Of a stretch of 64,000 nucleotides of DNA, positions 8,818-17,573 are shown piece by piece. Source of the DNA: Flavobacterium aquariorum (GTDB lineage: Bacteria > Bacteroidota > Bacteroidia > Flavobacteriales > Flavobacteriaceae); the NCBI RefSeq assembly GCF_003254745.1, contig NZ_QKXH01000014.1, positions 1 to 64,000 on the forward strand, written 5' to 3'. The translations under genes were made by a program, and so were the position numbers. The notes below the pieces were generated by a model. It saw nothing but the letters and a program-made list of their open reading frames with translations, made no database searches and was not told the origin of the DNA. Positions within the stretch are counted from its first letter, which is position 1, and the number at the start of each line of letters is the position of its first letter.

Positions 8818-9072
8818 TTTTGTAAAATTTAAATTACGTAGTTGGTGATTTTTGAGGAAATTAAAATTATAGGTTGTTCTTTATGTTTAAATCTTAAAAA
8901 ATGGTTTTTAAAAAATGAAAATCATTATTTTTAGAAGTGATTTTAGTAATCTAAAGTTTGGTAATTATTTAAAAAAGTGTTGATTAGTAGTTAATTGTGG
9001 TTTTTAATCGAAATATTGTTTTTTAGTCTTCTGAAAATTTTTCACTAGACTTTTTCTTTATTTATAAAAAAA

Positions 9073-9109
9073 AGCTGCTTCCAAAATGGCAATTTTTTTG
9101 GAAGCAGCT
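9073..9109 (-). terminator. Rho-independent terminator of the nitrate transporter gene
   Basis: A perfect 14-bp stem (AGCTGCTTCCAAAA / TTTTGGAAGCAGCT) is followed on the minus strand by a run of T. It lies 28 bp past the stop codon of the transporter gene. Confidence 0.85.
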
Positions 9110-9136
9110 ATACACAAGTAATTAAAATGGAAATTA

Positions 9137-10615
9137 TTATTTTCTATCCATTTCTTTGGATAAGATAGGTTGTTTTTCGTTCATGATTTTGGTGACAGTC
9201 ATGTGCATCCATATCAAGCAGACTGCAGATAATAGTAATATAAAAATCCAGGAGCTTGACCAAATTCCGGTAGCGGTCAATAGATATCCAAAGATGATTG
9301 GTCCAAAGAAACCACCAAGTCCACCGATCATTCCAACCATACCACCTACAACTCCTACTTCGGTAGGGAAATATTCTGGGATGTGTTTGTAAACGGCGGC
9401 TTTACCAATTCCCCATGAAATCCCGATAAGGATGACCAATACGAGATACACCCACATATTGGCGCTAAAATGAATGGCTGTTACTCCTTTGGCAATAAGT
9501 TCTTTTTTCTTTACTTCTTGATTTTCGGCCACAACCACTTGTTGCCAAGAATTACGTGTTGGGAATATGGTGTTTTCTAATGGTTTATTTACTTTCAGAT
9601 TGATAGGGAATTCTTTTTCGCCTACTTTAACAAGAGTATTTGAAACTGCTGTGATGATTCCTTTTTTGGTTGCCATAACTCCTGGACCGGATGTGGTAAT
9701 GTCCATTTTTGGGATCATTAGTAAGGCACTTAGAATTACAGACGAGCTCAATACCCAATACATTACTTTTCGGGCTCCGAATTTATCGGATAAAAAGCCA
9801 CCAAAAGCACGAATCACCCCTGACGGTAAGCTGAACATAGTTGCAAACATTCCGCCCATCACCAAACTAGTTTGATATACGTTCATAAAGTTCGGCAATA
9901 GCCATTGTGAATAAGCAACGAAACAACCAAATACTAAGAAGTAATAGGCTCCAAATCTCCAAACTCGGGTGTTTTTTAAAGATTGTAGCATTTGGGGTAC
10001 ACTTTTGGTTTGGTTTTCATTTTTTTTGTTTTTGGTAAAAAGCAAAAAGACAATACCAATTACGACCAATGCCGTTCCGTATATAACTGGAAGTAGTTTC
10101 CATCCATTTTGGGGGTCTGATATAGAGAATTCATTTAATAAAGAAGGTGCCAAAAACGTGGTGATAGCAGCACCGGCATTGCCCATTCCGAAAATTCCCA
10201 ATGCTCTTCCTTGCCATTCTTTTGGATACCAAATGGAAGTAAAGCCAATTCCTACTGCAAAGCTGGTTCCAACCATGCCAAATAAAAAACTTAGCAATGC
10301 AAACATGAAAAAACTATCTGCAAAAGGCAACAGAAACAAAGGAATAGAACAGAGCAGAAGTAATAAAGAGAATACGTATTTACCACCAAATTTATCGGTT
10401 AGCATACCTATTGGCAAACGCATTACAGATCCCGTTAAAATTGGAATTCCTAAAAGCCATCCTACTTGGACTACATCCCATTTGAAGATTCCATTATCTA
10501 CCAAAAAAGTGACAAGAACTCCATTGAGAGTCCAACAGGCGAAGCACACCGTAAAGGCTAATGTGTTTAAAAATAAAATACGGTGCGATTGTGAGAGGGA
10601 GTTTGTTGTTGACAT
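9137..10615 (-). CDS. narK: NarK-type nitrate/nitrite MFS transporter
   Basis: A 492-residue inner-membrane protein of the major facilitator superfamily, nitrate/nitrite porter family, with twelve predicted helices. The conserved MFS loop is present after TM2 (MLTDKFGGKYV) and repeated in the second half (GFLSDKFGARKVM), and TM5 and TM11 carry Gly-rich segments (GMGNAGAAI, GMIGGLGGFFG) as in nitrate porters. Between TM9 and TM10 there is an unusual insertion of about 80 residues (roughly 305-388), predicted periplasmic, with a beta-rich stretch. It is the uptake system of the locus. A regulon palindrome sits 79 bp upstream of the start, the same spacing as for nasA, with a TAGTTTTG -7 box. 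Confidence 0.9.
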   Translation of the reverse strand: MSTTNSLSQSHRILFLNTLAFTVCFACWTLNGVLVTFLVDNGIFKWDVVQVGWLLGIPILTGSVMRLPIGMLTDKFGGKYVFSLLLLLCSIPLFLLPFADSFFMFALLSFLFGMVGTSFAVGIGFTSIWYPKEWQGRALGIFGMGNAGAAITTFLAPSLLNEFSISDPQNGWKLLPVIYGTALVVIGIVFLLFTKNKKNENQTKSVPQMLQSLKNTRVWRFGAYYFLVFGCFVAYSQWLLPNFMNVYQTSLVMGGMFATMFSLPSGVIRAFGGFLSDKFGARKVMYWVLSSSVILSALLMIPKMDITTSGPGVMATKKGIITAVSNTLVKVGEKEFPINLKVNKPLENTIFPTRNSWQQVVVAENQEVKKKELIAKGVTAIHFSANMWVYLVLVILIGISWGIGKAAVYKHIPEYFPTEVGVVGGMVGMIGGLGGFFGPIIFGYLLTATGIWSSSWIFILLLSAVCLIWMHMTVTKIMNEKQPILSKEMDRK

Positions 10616-10634
10616 AATACTTATTATTTTTATA

Positions 10635-10642
10635 CAAAACTA
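10635..10642 (-). promoter_or_regulatory. Candidate -7 promoter element of narK
   Basis: On the minus strand the sequence reads TAGTTTTG, an exact match to the Bacteroidota -7 consensus TAnnTTTG. It lies 20 bp upstream of the narK start codon, and the operator palindrome begins 52 bp further upstream, a position suited to activation. No clear TTG -33 element is visible. Confidence 0.5.
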
Positions 10643-10693
10643 AGTAGTATGTTCTAATAAAAAATTGCGTTTTCGCAGTTTTTGAAAAATAAT

Positions 10694-10709
10694 TAAGTAT
10701 TTATACGTA
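10694..10709. promoter_or_regulatory. Candidate nitrate-regulon operator, site 3
   Basis: On the minus strand this reads TACGTATAAATACTTA, identical to site 4 upstream of nirB. Its near edge is 79 bp from the narK start codon, exactly the distance of site 1 from nasA. Confidence 0.65.
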
Positions 10710-10772
10710 TATTTTTAATTAAAGTAACTAAGTTGATGAGAAGCTTAGTTGCTAAGTTTATAAAATAGGAAA

Positions 10773-10800
10773 CGCCAAATCTCTAAGTACTGATCTGGCG
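10773..10800 (-). terminator. Possible terminator after the response regulator gene
   Basis: A 9-bp stem with one mismatch (CGCCAAATC / GATCTGGCG) lies 72 bp past the stop codon of the regulator gene. The following T-run on the minus strand is weak, so the assignment is tentative. Confidence 0.4.
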
Positions 10801-10871
10801 TCTATATTTTTTAAACCTTTAAACTTTAAAAAAAAATCTTAGAATCTTAGTATCTCAGATTCTTAGCATCT

Positions 10872-11549
10872 CTAAAGAAGCGAATATTCTGCGGCCTTAT
10901 TGGAAAGTTCCATCAGGTTTTTTACTTTTAATTTTTTCATCAAATTGAATCGATGTACTTCAGCAGTTCTTTTACTGATGTCCAAGGCTTCTGCAATTTC
11001 TTTATTTCCTTTTCCTGTCAATAAAAGTTTTAGAATTTCTTTCTCTCTTTTTGTAATTACTTGGTCTTCTCCTAAAGATTGTTTGGGTTCTGCAGTAAGT
11101 ACAGGATTGGTTAATTGACCAATTAATATAGATGAAATGTCACCACTGAAATATTTCCCGCCATTGGCAACGGTATGAAGTGCTTTTAGAAATTCTTCTT
11201 TGCTGGATCCTTTAAGTAAGTATCCGTCGGCTCCGGCTTGAATAGATTTCAATACGTATTCTTCGGATTCATGCATGGAAAGCATTACAATTTTCACCAA
11301 GTTGTTTTTGCTTCTTAGTTGTTCTACGACTTCAATACCGGTCATATTTGGCATCCGAATATCAAGAATAAGTAAATCGGGTTGGAGATTGTCTATTAAG
11401 GATAATGCTTCCAGACCGTCTGTAGCTTCGCCTACAACAGTGATGTTTGCTTCGTTTTCCAATAAAGATTTTATGCCATCTCTCACAAATACGTGGTCGT
11501 CTGCAAGAATTACTCGAATTTTATCACTCATAATGTACTTATTGTTCAA
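10872..11549 (-). CDS. NarL/FixJ-family response regulator
   Basis: A two-domain regulator of 225 residues. The receiver domain has the acidic pair (ADDH, residues 16-19), the phosphoacceptor Asp63 (ILDIRMPN) and the conserved Lys near 110. The C-terminal LuxR/NarL helix-turn-helix (LTKREKEILKLLLTGKGNKE) occupies about 160-220. A second possible start lies six residues in (MSDKIRV). It follows the sensor kinase gene on the same strand and is the obvious candidate to bind the TACGTA palindromes, whose 7-2-7 layout suits a NarL-type dimer. Direct binding has not been shown here. It probably regulates nitrate uptake and reduction. Confidence 0.9.
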   Translation of the reverse strand: MNNKYIMSDKIRVILADDHVFVRDGIKSLLENEANITVVGEATDGLEALSLIDNLQPDLLILDIRMPNMTGIEVVEQLRSKNNLVKIVMLSMHESEEYVLKSIQAGADGYLLKGSSKEEFLKALHTVANGGKYFSGDISSILIGQLTNPVLTAEPKQSLGEDQVITKREKEILKLLLTGKGNKEIAEALDISKRTAEVHRFNLMKKLKVKNLMELSNKAAEYSLL

Positions 11550-11699
11550 TCCTATTTTTTACGTAGATTCATCTAATTTAAGACGCTAAGATACGTAATT
11601 TTCAATTTCAATAACAATTTCAATAGCAAAAAACAATTTTAAAAAAGCAAAACTTTATAAGGTTCTTTGTTGGAAATAGTTGTTTTAAGTCGCTGAGTT

Positions 11700-11814
11700 G
11701 CGTGAAGGATAAAAGCTAGCTACCGAAGTAGCGCGGATAGCCTGACAGCATAAAGAGAAGGAACCGAATATGCGGTTTCAAAATCAGGTTCCTTCTCTTT
11801 ATGGTGGCACGCCC
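11700..11814 (+). repeat. Intergenic hairpin repeat (family A)
   Basis: This closely matches the copy at 1631-1745 in its arms (TACCGAAGTAGCGCGGA, AGCCTGACAGCATAAAGA, TCTTTATGGTGGC). The central inverted repeat is a perfect 17-bp stem (CATAAAGAGAAGGAACC, 11749-11765, with 11787-11803), with a further small hairpin inside. It fills most of the gap between the kinase and regulator genes. Confidence 0.75.
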
Positions 11815-11824
11815 TAATTTTCTT

Positions 11825-13633
11825 TTATATTGGAACATTAAAGGTAATCCTAGTTCCTTCATTTGGAATAGAATTAAAGAAAACGCGACCGTTAATATAT
11901 TGTATCCTTTCTTTCATAAAGAGCATGCCCATTCCGGATTCGCTGTTTCTCTTTTTTTCGACGGCATTAATATCAAATCCTTTTCCGTTATCGTCAACAG
12001 TGATACTCAATAGCGTGGCACTATGCGAAAGCTGCACTATGATATGTGTAGAATCGGCATATTTGATCGCATTGTTGATTGCTTCCTGTGTCAATCGATA
12101 AATATTAATTTCGATTAAAGAATCCAATCGGCTGTTGAAATCTGTTTTGTTGTAAAAGAGAATGTTCTTGCCTGTAAGTTTTGAAAGTTCCAAAGTGAGT
12201 TTAGCAAGAGCCGAATTGATTCCGTGGTCACTCAATTCCGGAGGCATCAAATTGAATGTGGCAGTGCGAACACCTTTGATGATGTCAAGGGTTAGTTTTT
12301 TTAGATATTCTATTTTTACGGTGGATTTTTCCTTGTCGTCCAGATTGATGCTTTCGAGACTAAATTTTAATCCAGTTAGCATTTGTCCTATTCCATCGTG
12401 AATTTCTCTTGCGATTCGGTTTTGTTCGTTTTCCTGATTTTCGACAATCTTGCTCGAAATAACTTTTTGTTGGCTTAGTTTGTCGGCAACATTGGCCGCA
12501 TTCAGGCGTTCCACTTCCTGTACCGCTTTTTTACGTTCGGTAATATCGAAACAAATAATTAATAGTTCCGATTCATCTTTTTTTATCGTTACCGGCACCA
12601 TCGATAAATCCAACCAAAGTGATTGCTCGTTACGAGTGGTGATGTTCAATTCTCCTTGCCAACCTCTGCGATGGTTTTCGAGTACGATTCGGTCGATGAT
12701 AAGTTGTTCTTTTTCAACAGGAGTCAATACCTGTCCGAATTTTTTATCCGAAAGGAAAGGATTGTATTGTATTAATTTGGAGAATTTCTCGCCAATGTGG
12801 ATGATGGTTCCATCTGTGGCAATTCGGCAATAGAGTAGGGTATTTTCCATTGCATAATTGAGCGATTTCAATTCTTTTACGGAATTTTCTTTGGCTTCGC
12901 TGATGATTTCAGTATCCTGGGCAAGTTTTATTGCTTTTCTTTCTGAAGATAGGAGGTTGGAAATTAGCGATTCCACTTTCTTGTTGGTTGGTTTGAAAAT
13001 GAATATAAATTCCAGTAATAAAACCAATAGGGTAAAAGCGAGAATAGCATATTCAGTTTTGCTTTGTCGGGTTACTTTTTCTAAAGCTTCTTTATCGTAT
13101 TCGCCAACAATTTGGTTCATTTCCGATAGAAAAACAGCTTCATTGTCGAGTATGGTCTTAACTAATTTTTTGTTTTGCTGCTCGTTTTTATTTTGTTTTT
13201 TATTATCCAAAAAAGTACTGCTTGCCTCAAGTAAAGTATCAAAATTAGGCTTTAGATTTTCAAAATATTGGACTAGGATGGGATTTTTTTCTTTTGGAAA
13301 ACCCAAGCTGTCATTTCCGTTTACCAATGAATAATGATTGGATTTCCATTCGGATATAGTTTCAGAAACTTTATCGATTTGTTTCTTTTTTTGCAAAGAA
13401 TCGGTAATGAAATTAAGAATCAAAATTTCTTTAGTCAATCTTTGGCTTAGCATTCTTTGCTTTCCGGATATGTTTATTATTCGGGAATCGCTGAGTTGAC
13501 TATTTAGGTTGTATTGAATAAGGAGCTGGCTCAAAAGTACTGTTACAGCAATAGTAACTAAGGCGAATAGATACATTCGCCTTAGTTTTATAAATGAAAT
13601 TTTATCTAAAGAGACTTTGGATTTTTTTTTCAT
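11825..13633 (-). CDS. NarX-like sensor histidine kinase with PAS domain
   Basis: A 602-residue membrane kinase. TM1 is about 20-40 and TM2 about 197-216, enclosing a periplasmic four-helix sensor of the PilJ/NarX type. The segment INISGKQRMLSQR (53-65) resembles the nitrate-binding P-box of NarX/NarQ, including the key Arg60. A PAS domain follows at about 255-375 with its PAC motif (ITERKKAVQEVE), then a HisKA_3 dimerisation domain (REIHDGIGQML, phospho-His near 411) and a HATPase domain with its glycine motif (DDNGKGFD). It pairs with the downstream NarL-type regulator. Nitrate as ligand is inferred from the P-box and the gene context. Confidence 0.88.
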   Translation of the reverse strand: MKKKSKVSLDKISFIKLRRMYLFALVTIAVTVLLSQLLIQYNLNSQLSDSRIINISGKQRMLSQRLTKEILILNFITDSLQKKKQIDKVSETISEWKSNHYSLVNGNDSLGFPKEKNPILVQYFENLKPNFDTLLEASSTFLDNKKQNKNEQQNKKLVKTILDNEAVFLSEMNQIVGEYDKEALEKVTRQSKTEYAILAFTLLVLLLEFIFIFKPTNKKVESLISNLLSSERKAIKLAQDTEIISEAKENSVKELKSLNYAMENTLLYCRIATDGTIIHIGEKFSKLIQYNPFLSDKKFGQVLTPVEKEQLIIDRIVLENHRRGWQGELNITTRNEQSLWLDLSMVPVTIKKDESELLIICFDITERKKAVQEVERLNAANVADKLSQQKVISSKIVENQENEQNRIAREIHDGIGQMLTGLKFSLESINLDDKEKSTVKIEYLKKLTLDIIKGVRTATFNLMPPELSDHGINSALAKLTLELSKLTGKNILFYNKTDFNSRLDSLIEINIYRLTQEAINNAIKYADSTHIIVQLSHSATLLSITVDDNGKGFDINAVEKKRNSESGMGMLFMKERIQYINGRVFFNSIPNEGTRITFNVPI

Positions 13634-13700
13634 GTGAAATACTGTAACTGTTTTTTAAATCCGAGTTTCAGTTTTTTATTTGCCAATTTTAAAGAATAAT

Positions 13701-14288
13701 TTACAATCCCAAAGAGTCTTTAATTAGTTGAAGATTTTCTGGGGTATAATTGATTTTCAGCGCTTCCTGATGTCCTTTGTCAGACATTTTGTTCCAGGTT
13801 TTCAGAATAATATTTTTCATTTTCTCGATATCATGTTTGGAGGCAAAAGCATCAAAATAAAATTCTAAAAACACTAAACAAATAACGTCCTCCAAAAGTT
13901 GAGTTTCTTCGTCTTTTTTGAGTAGCTTTTTTTCGATCAAAAAGGAAACGCGGTCGATAAAGGTATCTTCGTAGCCTGCTTTTTTTAAGATTTCGGAAGT
14001 TAGTTTGGCATGAAATTTTTTTAAATCCTCTCGCCATTTCAAATACCCCACACGATCCATGGGATAGGATTCTCTTGCTATTTTCCAACGGCAAATGTGT
14101 TGTGCTTTGGCTGCTATTTGAACGGCTTCTGACGCATCGGGCTGAAAAGCCATCAGTCTTTCATACATTCTATCGGAGTATAATAACTCTTTTGGGTAGG
14201 TTACGTCTTGGTAAATTTCGCTGTTTGGATCGGCTTCGTTTTCGGCATCAATCCAAGCACTGGCGTTTAGGAATGGGATAGTTTTCAT
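13701..14288 (-). CDS. DUF4202 family protein
   Basis: A 195-residue cytoplasmic, mainly helical protein. The family signature is clear: AAKAQHICRWKIARESYPM followed by DRVGYLKWREDLKKFH, with conserved His and Arg residues and a mid-protein acidic segment (EDVICLVFLEFYFD). The biochemical function is unknown; the conserved His/Asp residues are compatible with an HD-like metal site, but this is a guess. It sits between nirD and the nitrate sensor kinase, so a role in nitrate assimilation or its control is likely from context. Confidence 0.8.
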   Translation of the reverse strand: MKTIPFLNASAWIDAENEADPNSEIYQDVTYPKELLYSDRMYERLMAFQPDASEAVQIAAKAQHICRWKIARESYPMDRVGYLKWREDLKKFHAKLTSEILKKAGYEDTFIDRVSFLIEKKLLKKDEETQLLEDVICLVFLEFYFDAFASKHDIEKMKNIILKTWNKMSDKGHQEALKINYTPENLQLIKDSLGL

Positions 14289-14449
14289 TTGGAATAGTAT
14301 ATATTCAAAGATAGTAAAGGTTTTGAAATAAGGTATGCAAAATTTAACGAAGTTATTTTAGTCTTTTTCAAGGTAGAAAATAATTGAATAACTATAGAAA
14401 TATAGTTAAGTAATTGTATGGTTTATTTCGAAACATTTACGCATATACA

Positions 14450-14827
14450 TTATTCTAAAAACCCAACGAATACTTCATCTCCTTCCACTTTTACCGGATA
14501 GGTCGCAATTTTGTAATCGTCACCGTTTAGATTGGAACCATCAACCAATGAAAATGTTTTTTTGTGCATCGGACAGGCAATTTTAGGAACTCCATCAGCA
14601 GAGCCGGTCATTCCTCTTGATAAAACCATTTCCATTTTGTGTGGACAGGCATTTTGACAAGCATACCATTCATTTCTTCTTTCGAAATTGAAAATAGCAA
14701 TTTGTTTGTTTTTGTATTTGATGCAACCGCCTCTGTTACTTGGAAAATCTTTGATGCTTCCGGCTTTGAACCAAATTTTTACTGCGTTTAGGTTTACGGT
14801 TTCGTATTGGCTTAATAGTTCTTCCAT
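14450..14827 (-). CDS. nirD: Nitrite reductase small subunit, Rieske type
   Basis: A 125-residue Rieske-fold subunit of the cytoplasmic NADH-dependent nitrite reductase. Both ligand pairs are intact: C61-P-H63 (CPHKMEM) and C85-P-M-H88 (CPMHKKTFSL), so it should hold a [2Fe-2S] cluster; many enterobacterial NirD proteins have lost these ligands. It lies 100 bp downstream of nirB and is probably cotranscribed. Confidence 0.92.
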   Translation of the reverse strand: MEELLSQYETVNLNAVKIWFKAGSIKDFPSNRGGCIKYKNKQIAIFNFERRNEWYACQNACPHKMEMVLSRGMTGSADGVPKIACPMHKKTFSLVDGSNLNGDDYKIATYPVKVEGDEVFVGFLE

Positions 14828-14927
14828 GGGATTTAGTTTTGTTTTCTGATCCCAGCCCCACTCTGAGGAGTAGCGGAGCCAAGATTAGAAATATTATTTG
14901 TTTTTTTAATTCTTGCTAATTTGTGTT

Positions 14928-17441
14928 TTACCAAGGTCTCGGCATTTTTTGTTCTCTTAGCGGAACAAACTCTATATTATCATCTTTCTCATCAGTGTTA
15001 ACAAAGTGGCTGAAACGTTTCAATAATCTTGGTTTTTCCAATACTTGTTTCCATTCACATTCAAAAGTGCCAACAAGAGATTCCATTTCTGTTTCCAGCG
15101 CTTCGCAGATTCCCAGACGGTCAAATATGATTACCTCTTTTAGGTAATCCATTCCGCCTTCCAGTTTGTCAAGCCAAGTGGCAGTTCTAACCAGTGGTCC
15201 TGCAGTACGGATGTAGTACATCAAGAAACGGTCTAAGTATTTGATGACAGTTGCTTTGTCGATTTGTTCGGCCAATAAAACGGCGTGTTTTGGATTGGCA
15301 CCGCCATTTCCGCAGATGTAAAGATTCCATCCGCCCTCTACAGCAATTAAACCAAAATCTTTTCCTCTTGCCTCGGCACATTCTCTGATACAGGCCGAAA
15401 CTCCGCCTTTTATTTTGTGAGGGGCACGAATACCTTTGTAACGGTTTTCAAGTTCGATGGCAAAACCGGCGCTATCATCCATTCCGTAACGACACCAAGT
15501 GTTACCGACACAGCTTTTTACGGCTCTTAACGATTTTCCGTAAGCGTGACCGCTTTCAAAACCATTGTCAATTAGTACTTTCCAAATTTTTGGTAAATCA
15601 TCTAAGTGGGCGCCGAATAAATCCACACGTTGTGCTCCGGTTATTTTTGTGTATAGGTCAAATTGTTTAGCGACTTCACCAATCACGATTAGTTTTTCGG
15701 CAGTGATTTCACCACCGGCAACTCTTGGCACTACCGAGTAGGTTCCGTTTCTTTGGATATTAGCCAGGAATCGGTCATTGGTGTCTTGGGTGGTAACGTG
15801 TTTGTTGGCTGTGTCGTTGTAGATACTTGAGAAAATAGAAGCGACTACCGGTTTGCAAACTTCGCAGCCATCACCGTTTCCGTGATGATCGATTACTTCG
15901 TAATAGTTAGTGTATTTATTGATTTTTACGATATCAAATAATTCTTGTCTGGTGTAATGAAAGTGCTCGCAAATGGTATCTTTGACTTCTTTTCCAAGTG
16001 ATTTTTGAGTGGCTTTTACAATATCCACAACCATTGGCTTGCAACCACCACAGCCTGTTGTTGCTTTGGTCAATTTCACCACATCGGCAAAAGTACTTGC
16101 AGTTCCATCGATAAGCGAGCAACAAAGTGCGCCTTTGGTTACGTTCTCGCAGGAACAGATTACTGCCGTGTCAGGCAAGTCGGCTGCACTTCCCAATGTA
16201 GATCCTTCACCACCACGAGAACCTAGAATTAAATCTTCTGGATTTGTAGGTAACGCTAGAGCGTTAGCGTAAATTTGGAATAGCCCATTATAATCTGATG
16301 AATCTCCTACAAGGATTCCTCCCAATAATGTTTTTCCGTCTTTGGTGACATTGATTCTTTTGTAAATGCCACTGAATTTGTTTTCGTAAACAATAGCAGT
16401 AACATTTTCATTTTCGATAAAAGGATCACCAAAACTCGCAACTTCAACTCCAATTAATTTCAATTGAGTAGACATATCGATGGTATCTCTCATCGTTTTA
16501 TCCCCTTTGAGGATTTGCTCGGCGGCAACATCGGCCATTTCATAGCCAGGAGCCACAAGACCATAAATCATTTGATTGTATAAGGCAACCTCACCAATGG
16601 CATAAATATTAGGATCTGATGTTTGCATTTTATTATTTACCACAATACCGCCTCTAACGCCTACTTCAAGTCCGGAAACTCTTCCTAGTTCGTCGCGGGG
16701 CTTTATTCCGGCCGATATAACCAACATATCTACCTTTAACAATTCATCATTGGCAAACATCATTCCTTTTATGCTCTCTTCTCCATCTATATATTGGGTT
16801 GCTTTATTGAGATGGATCCCTATATTCAATTCTTCTATTTTGGATTGAAGCATATCGCTAGCGCCTTGGTCCAATTGTCTGGGCATCAAGCGTGGTGCAA
16901 ATTCAACTACATGAGGGTTTAAACCTAAGTCACGTACAGCTTTTGCAGCTTCCAATCCCAATAATCCGCCACCAAGAACAGCGGCTTCGGTAGCGCCGTT
17001 GGCTTTTATTTTTTTTGCATAACTCATTATGGCATCTAAGTCCTCTATAGTTCTGTAAACAAAGACTCCTTCTTTTTCAACGCCATCTATTGGCGGTACA
17101 AAAGCGGCTGATCCTGTTGCCAAAACTAAGTAATCATACTCATATGTTTTTTCTAAGTGCGTATGTATTGTTTTTTGATCTCTATTGATATCAGTAATTA
17201 ACTCCGAAGTGTTTAATAGGATATTGTTTTCTTTATACCACGCTGTTGTTGAGAGCGACAGATCGTCAGCGGTCTTGCCTGCAAAGTATTCACTCAAGTG
17301 AACTCTGTTATAAGCGCGTCTTGGTTCTTCTCCAAATACTGTAATTTGATAATTTTCTTGCCCAGATTTCGAAATGAATTTCTCGCAAAATTTATAACCT
17401 ACCATGCCGTTTCCGACTACTATCACATTAATCATAATCAT
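14928..17441 (-). CDS. nirB: NADH-dependent nitrite reductase large subunit
   Basis: Reduces nitrite to ammonium in the cytoplasm with NirD; 837 residues. Domain order: FAD/NAD(P)-binding oxidoreductase (VVGNGMVGYKF, then AAVLGGGLLGLEAAK), a BFD [2Fe-2S] domain (ICSCENV...TTGCGGCKP), a second Cys-rich segment (GDGCEVCKP), then the ferredoxin-like and catalytic halves with siroheme/4Fe-4S ligands CVGNTWC (about 642) and CIREC (about 680). The reductase half resembles the C-terminal module of the nitrate reductase fusion in this locus. Start choice: ATG at 17441, with an alternative two codons in. Two tandem regulon palindromes lie just upstream, 20 bp apart. Confidence 0.95.
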   Translation of the reverse strand: MIMINVIVVGNGMVGYKFCEKFISKSGQENYQITVFGEEPRRAYNRVHLSEYFAGKTADDLSLSTTAWYKENNILLNTSELITDINRDQKTIHTHLEKTYEYDYLVLATGSAAFVPPIDGVEKEGVFVYRTIEDLDAIMSYAKKIKANGATEAAVLGGGLLGLEAAKAVRDLGLNPHVVEFAPRLMPRQLDQGASDMLQSKIEELNIGIHLNKATQYIDGEESIKGMMFANDELLKVDMLVISAGIKPRDELGRVSGLEVGVRGGIVVNNKMQTSDPNIYAIGEVALYNQMIYGLVAPGYEMADVAAEQILKGDKTMRDTIDMSTQLKLIGVEVASFGDPFIENENVTAIVYENKFSGIYKRINVTKDGKTLLGGILVGDSSDYNGLFQIYANALALPTNPEDLILGSRGGEGSTLGSAADLPDTAVICSCENVTKGALCCSLIDGTASTFADVVKLTKATTGCGGCKPMVVDIVKATQKSLGKEVKDTICEHFHYTRQELFDIVKINKYTNYYEVIDHHGNGDGCEVCKPVVASIFSSIYNDTANKHVTTQDTNDRFLANIQRNGTYSVVPRVAGGEITAEKLIVIGEVAKQFDLYTKITGAQRVDLFGAHLDDLPKIWKVLIDNGFESGHAYGKSLRAVKSCVGNTWCRYGMDDSAGFAIELENRYKGIRAPHKIKGGVSACIRECAEARGKDFGLIAVEGGWNLYICGNGGANPKHAVLLAEQIDKATVIKYLDRFLMYYIRTAGPLVRTATWLDKLEGGMDYLKEVIIFDRLGICEALETEMESLVGTFECEWKQVLEKPRLLKRFSHFVNTDEKDDNIEFVPLREQKMPRPW

Positions 17442-17446
17442 TTAAT

Positions 17447-17462
17447 TAAGTATTACTACGCA
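17447..17462. promoter_or_regulatory. Candidate nitrate-regulon operator, site 5 (degenerate)
   Basis: On the minus strand this reads TGCGTAGTAATACTTA, one mismatch from TACGTA-N4-TACKTA. It begins 20 bp (about two helical turns) from site 4, on the same face of the helix, and lies close to the nirB start codon. Confidence 0.45.
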
Positions 17463-17466
17463 AACA

Positions 17467-17482
17467 TACGTATAAATACTTA
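17467..17482. promoter_or_regulatory. Candidate nitrate-regulon operator, site 4
   Basis: TACGTATAAATACTTA, identical to site 3 read on the minus strand. It lies 26 bp upstream of the nirB start codon. Confidence 0.65.
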
Positions 17483-17573
17483 ATTTAAATACTTATTTTT
17501 TTATTTTTTTTCTAAAATAGAATCATTTTTAATTGCAATCACCTAAATTTAGAATAAATATGTAGTTTGATTC

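Noticed and set aside
9969..10643. A 224-codon open frame on the plus strand
   Set aside because: It runs opposite the narK helices and shows low-complexity Lys/Pro-rich translation; narK on the minus strand is clearly the gene.
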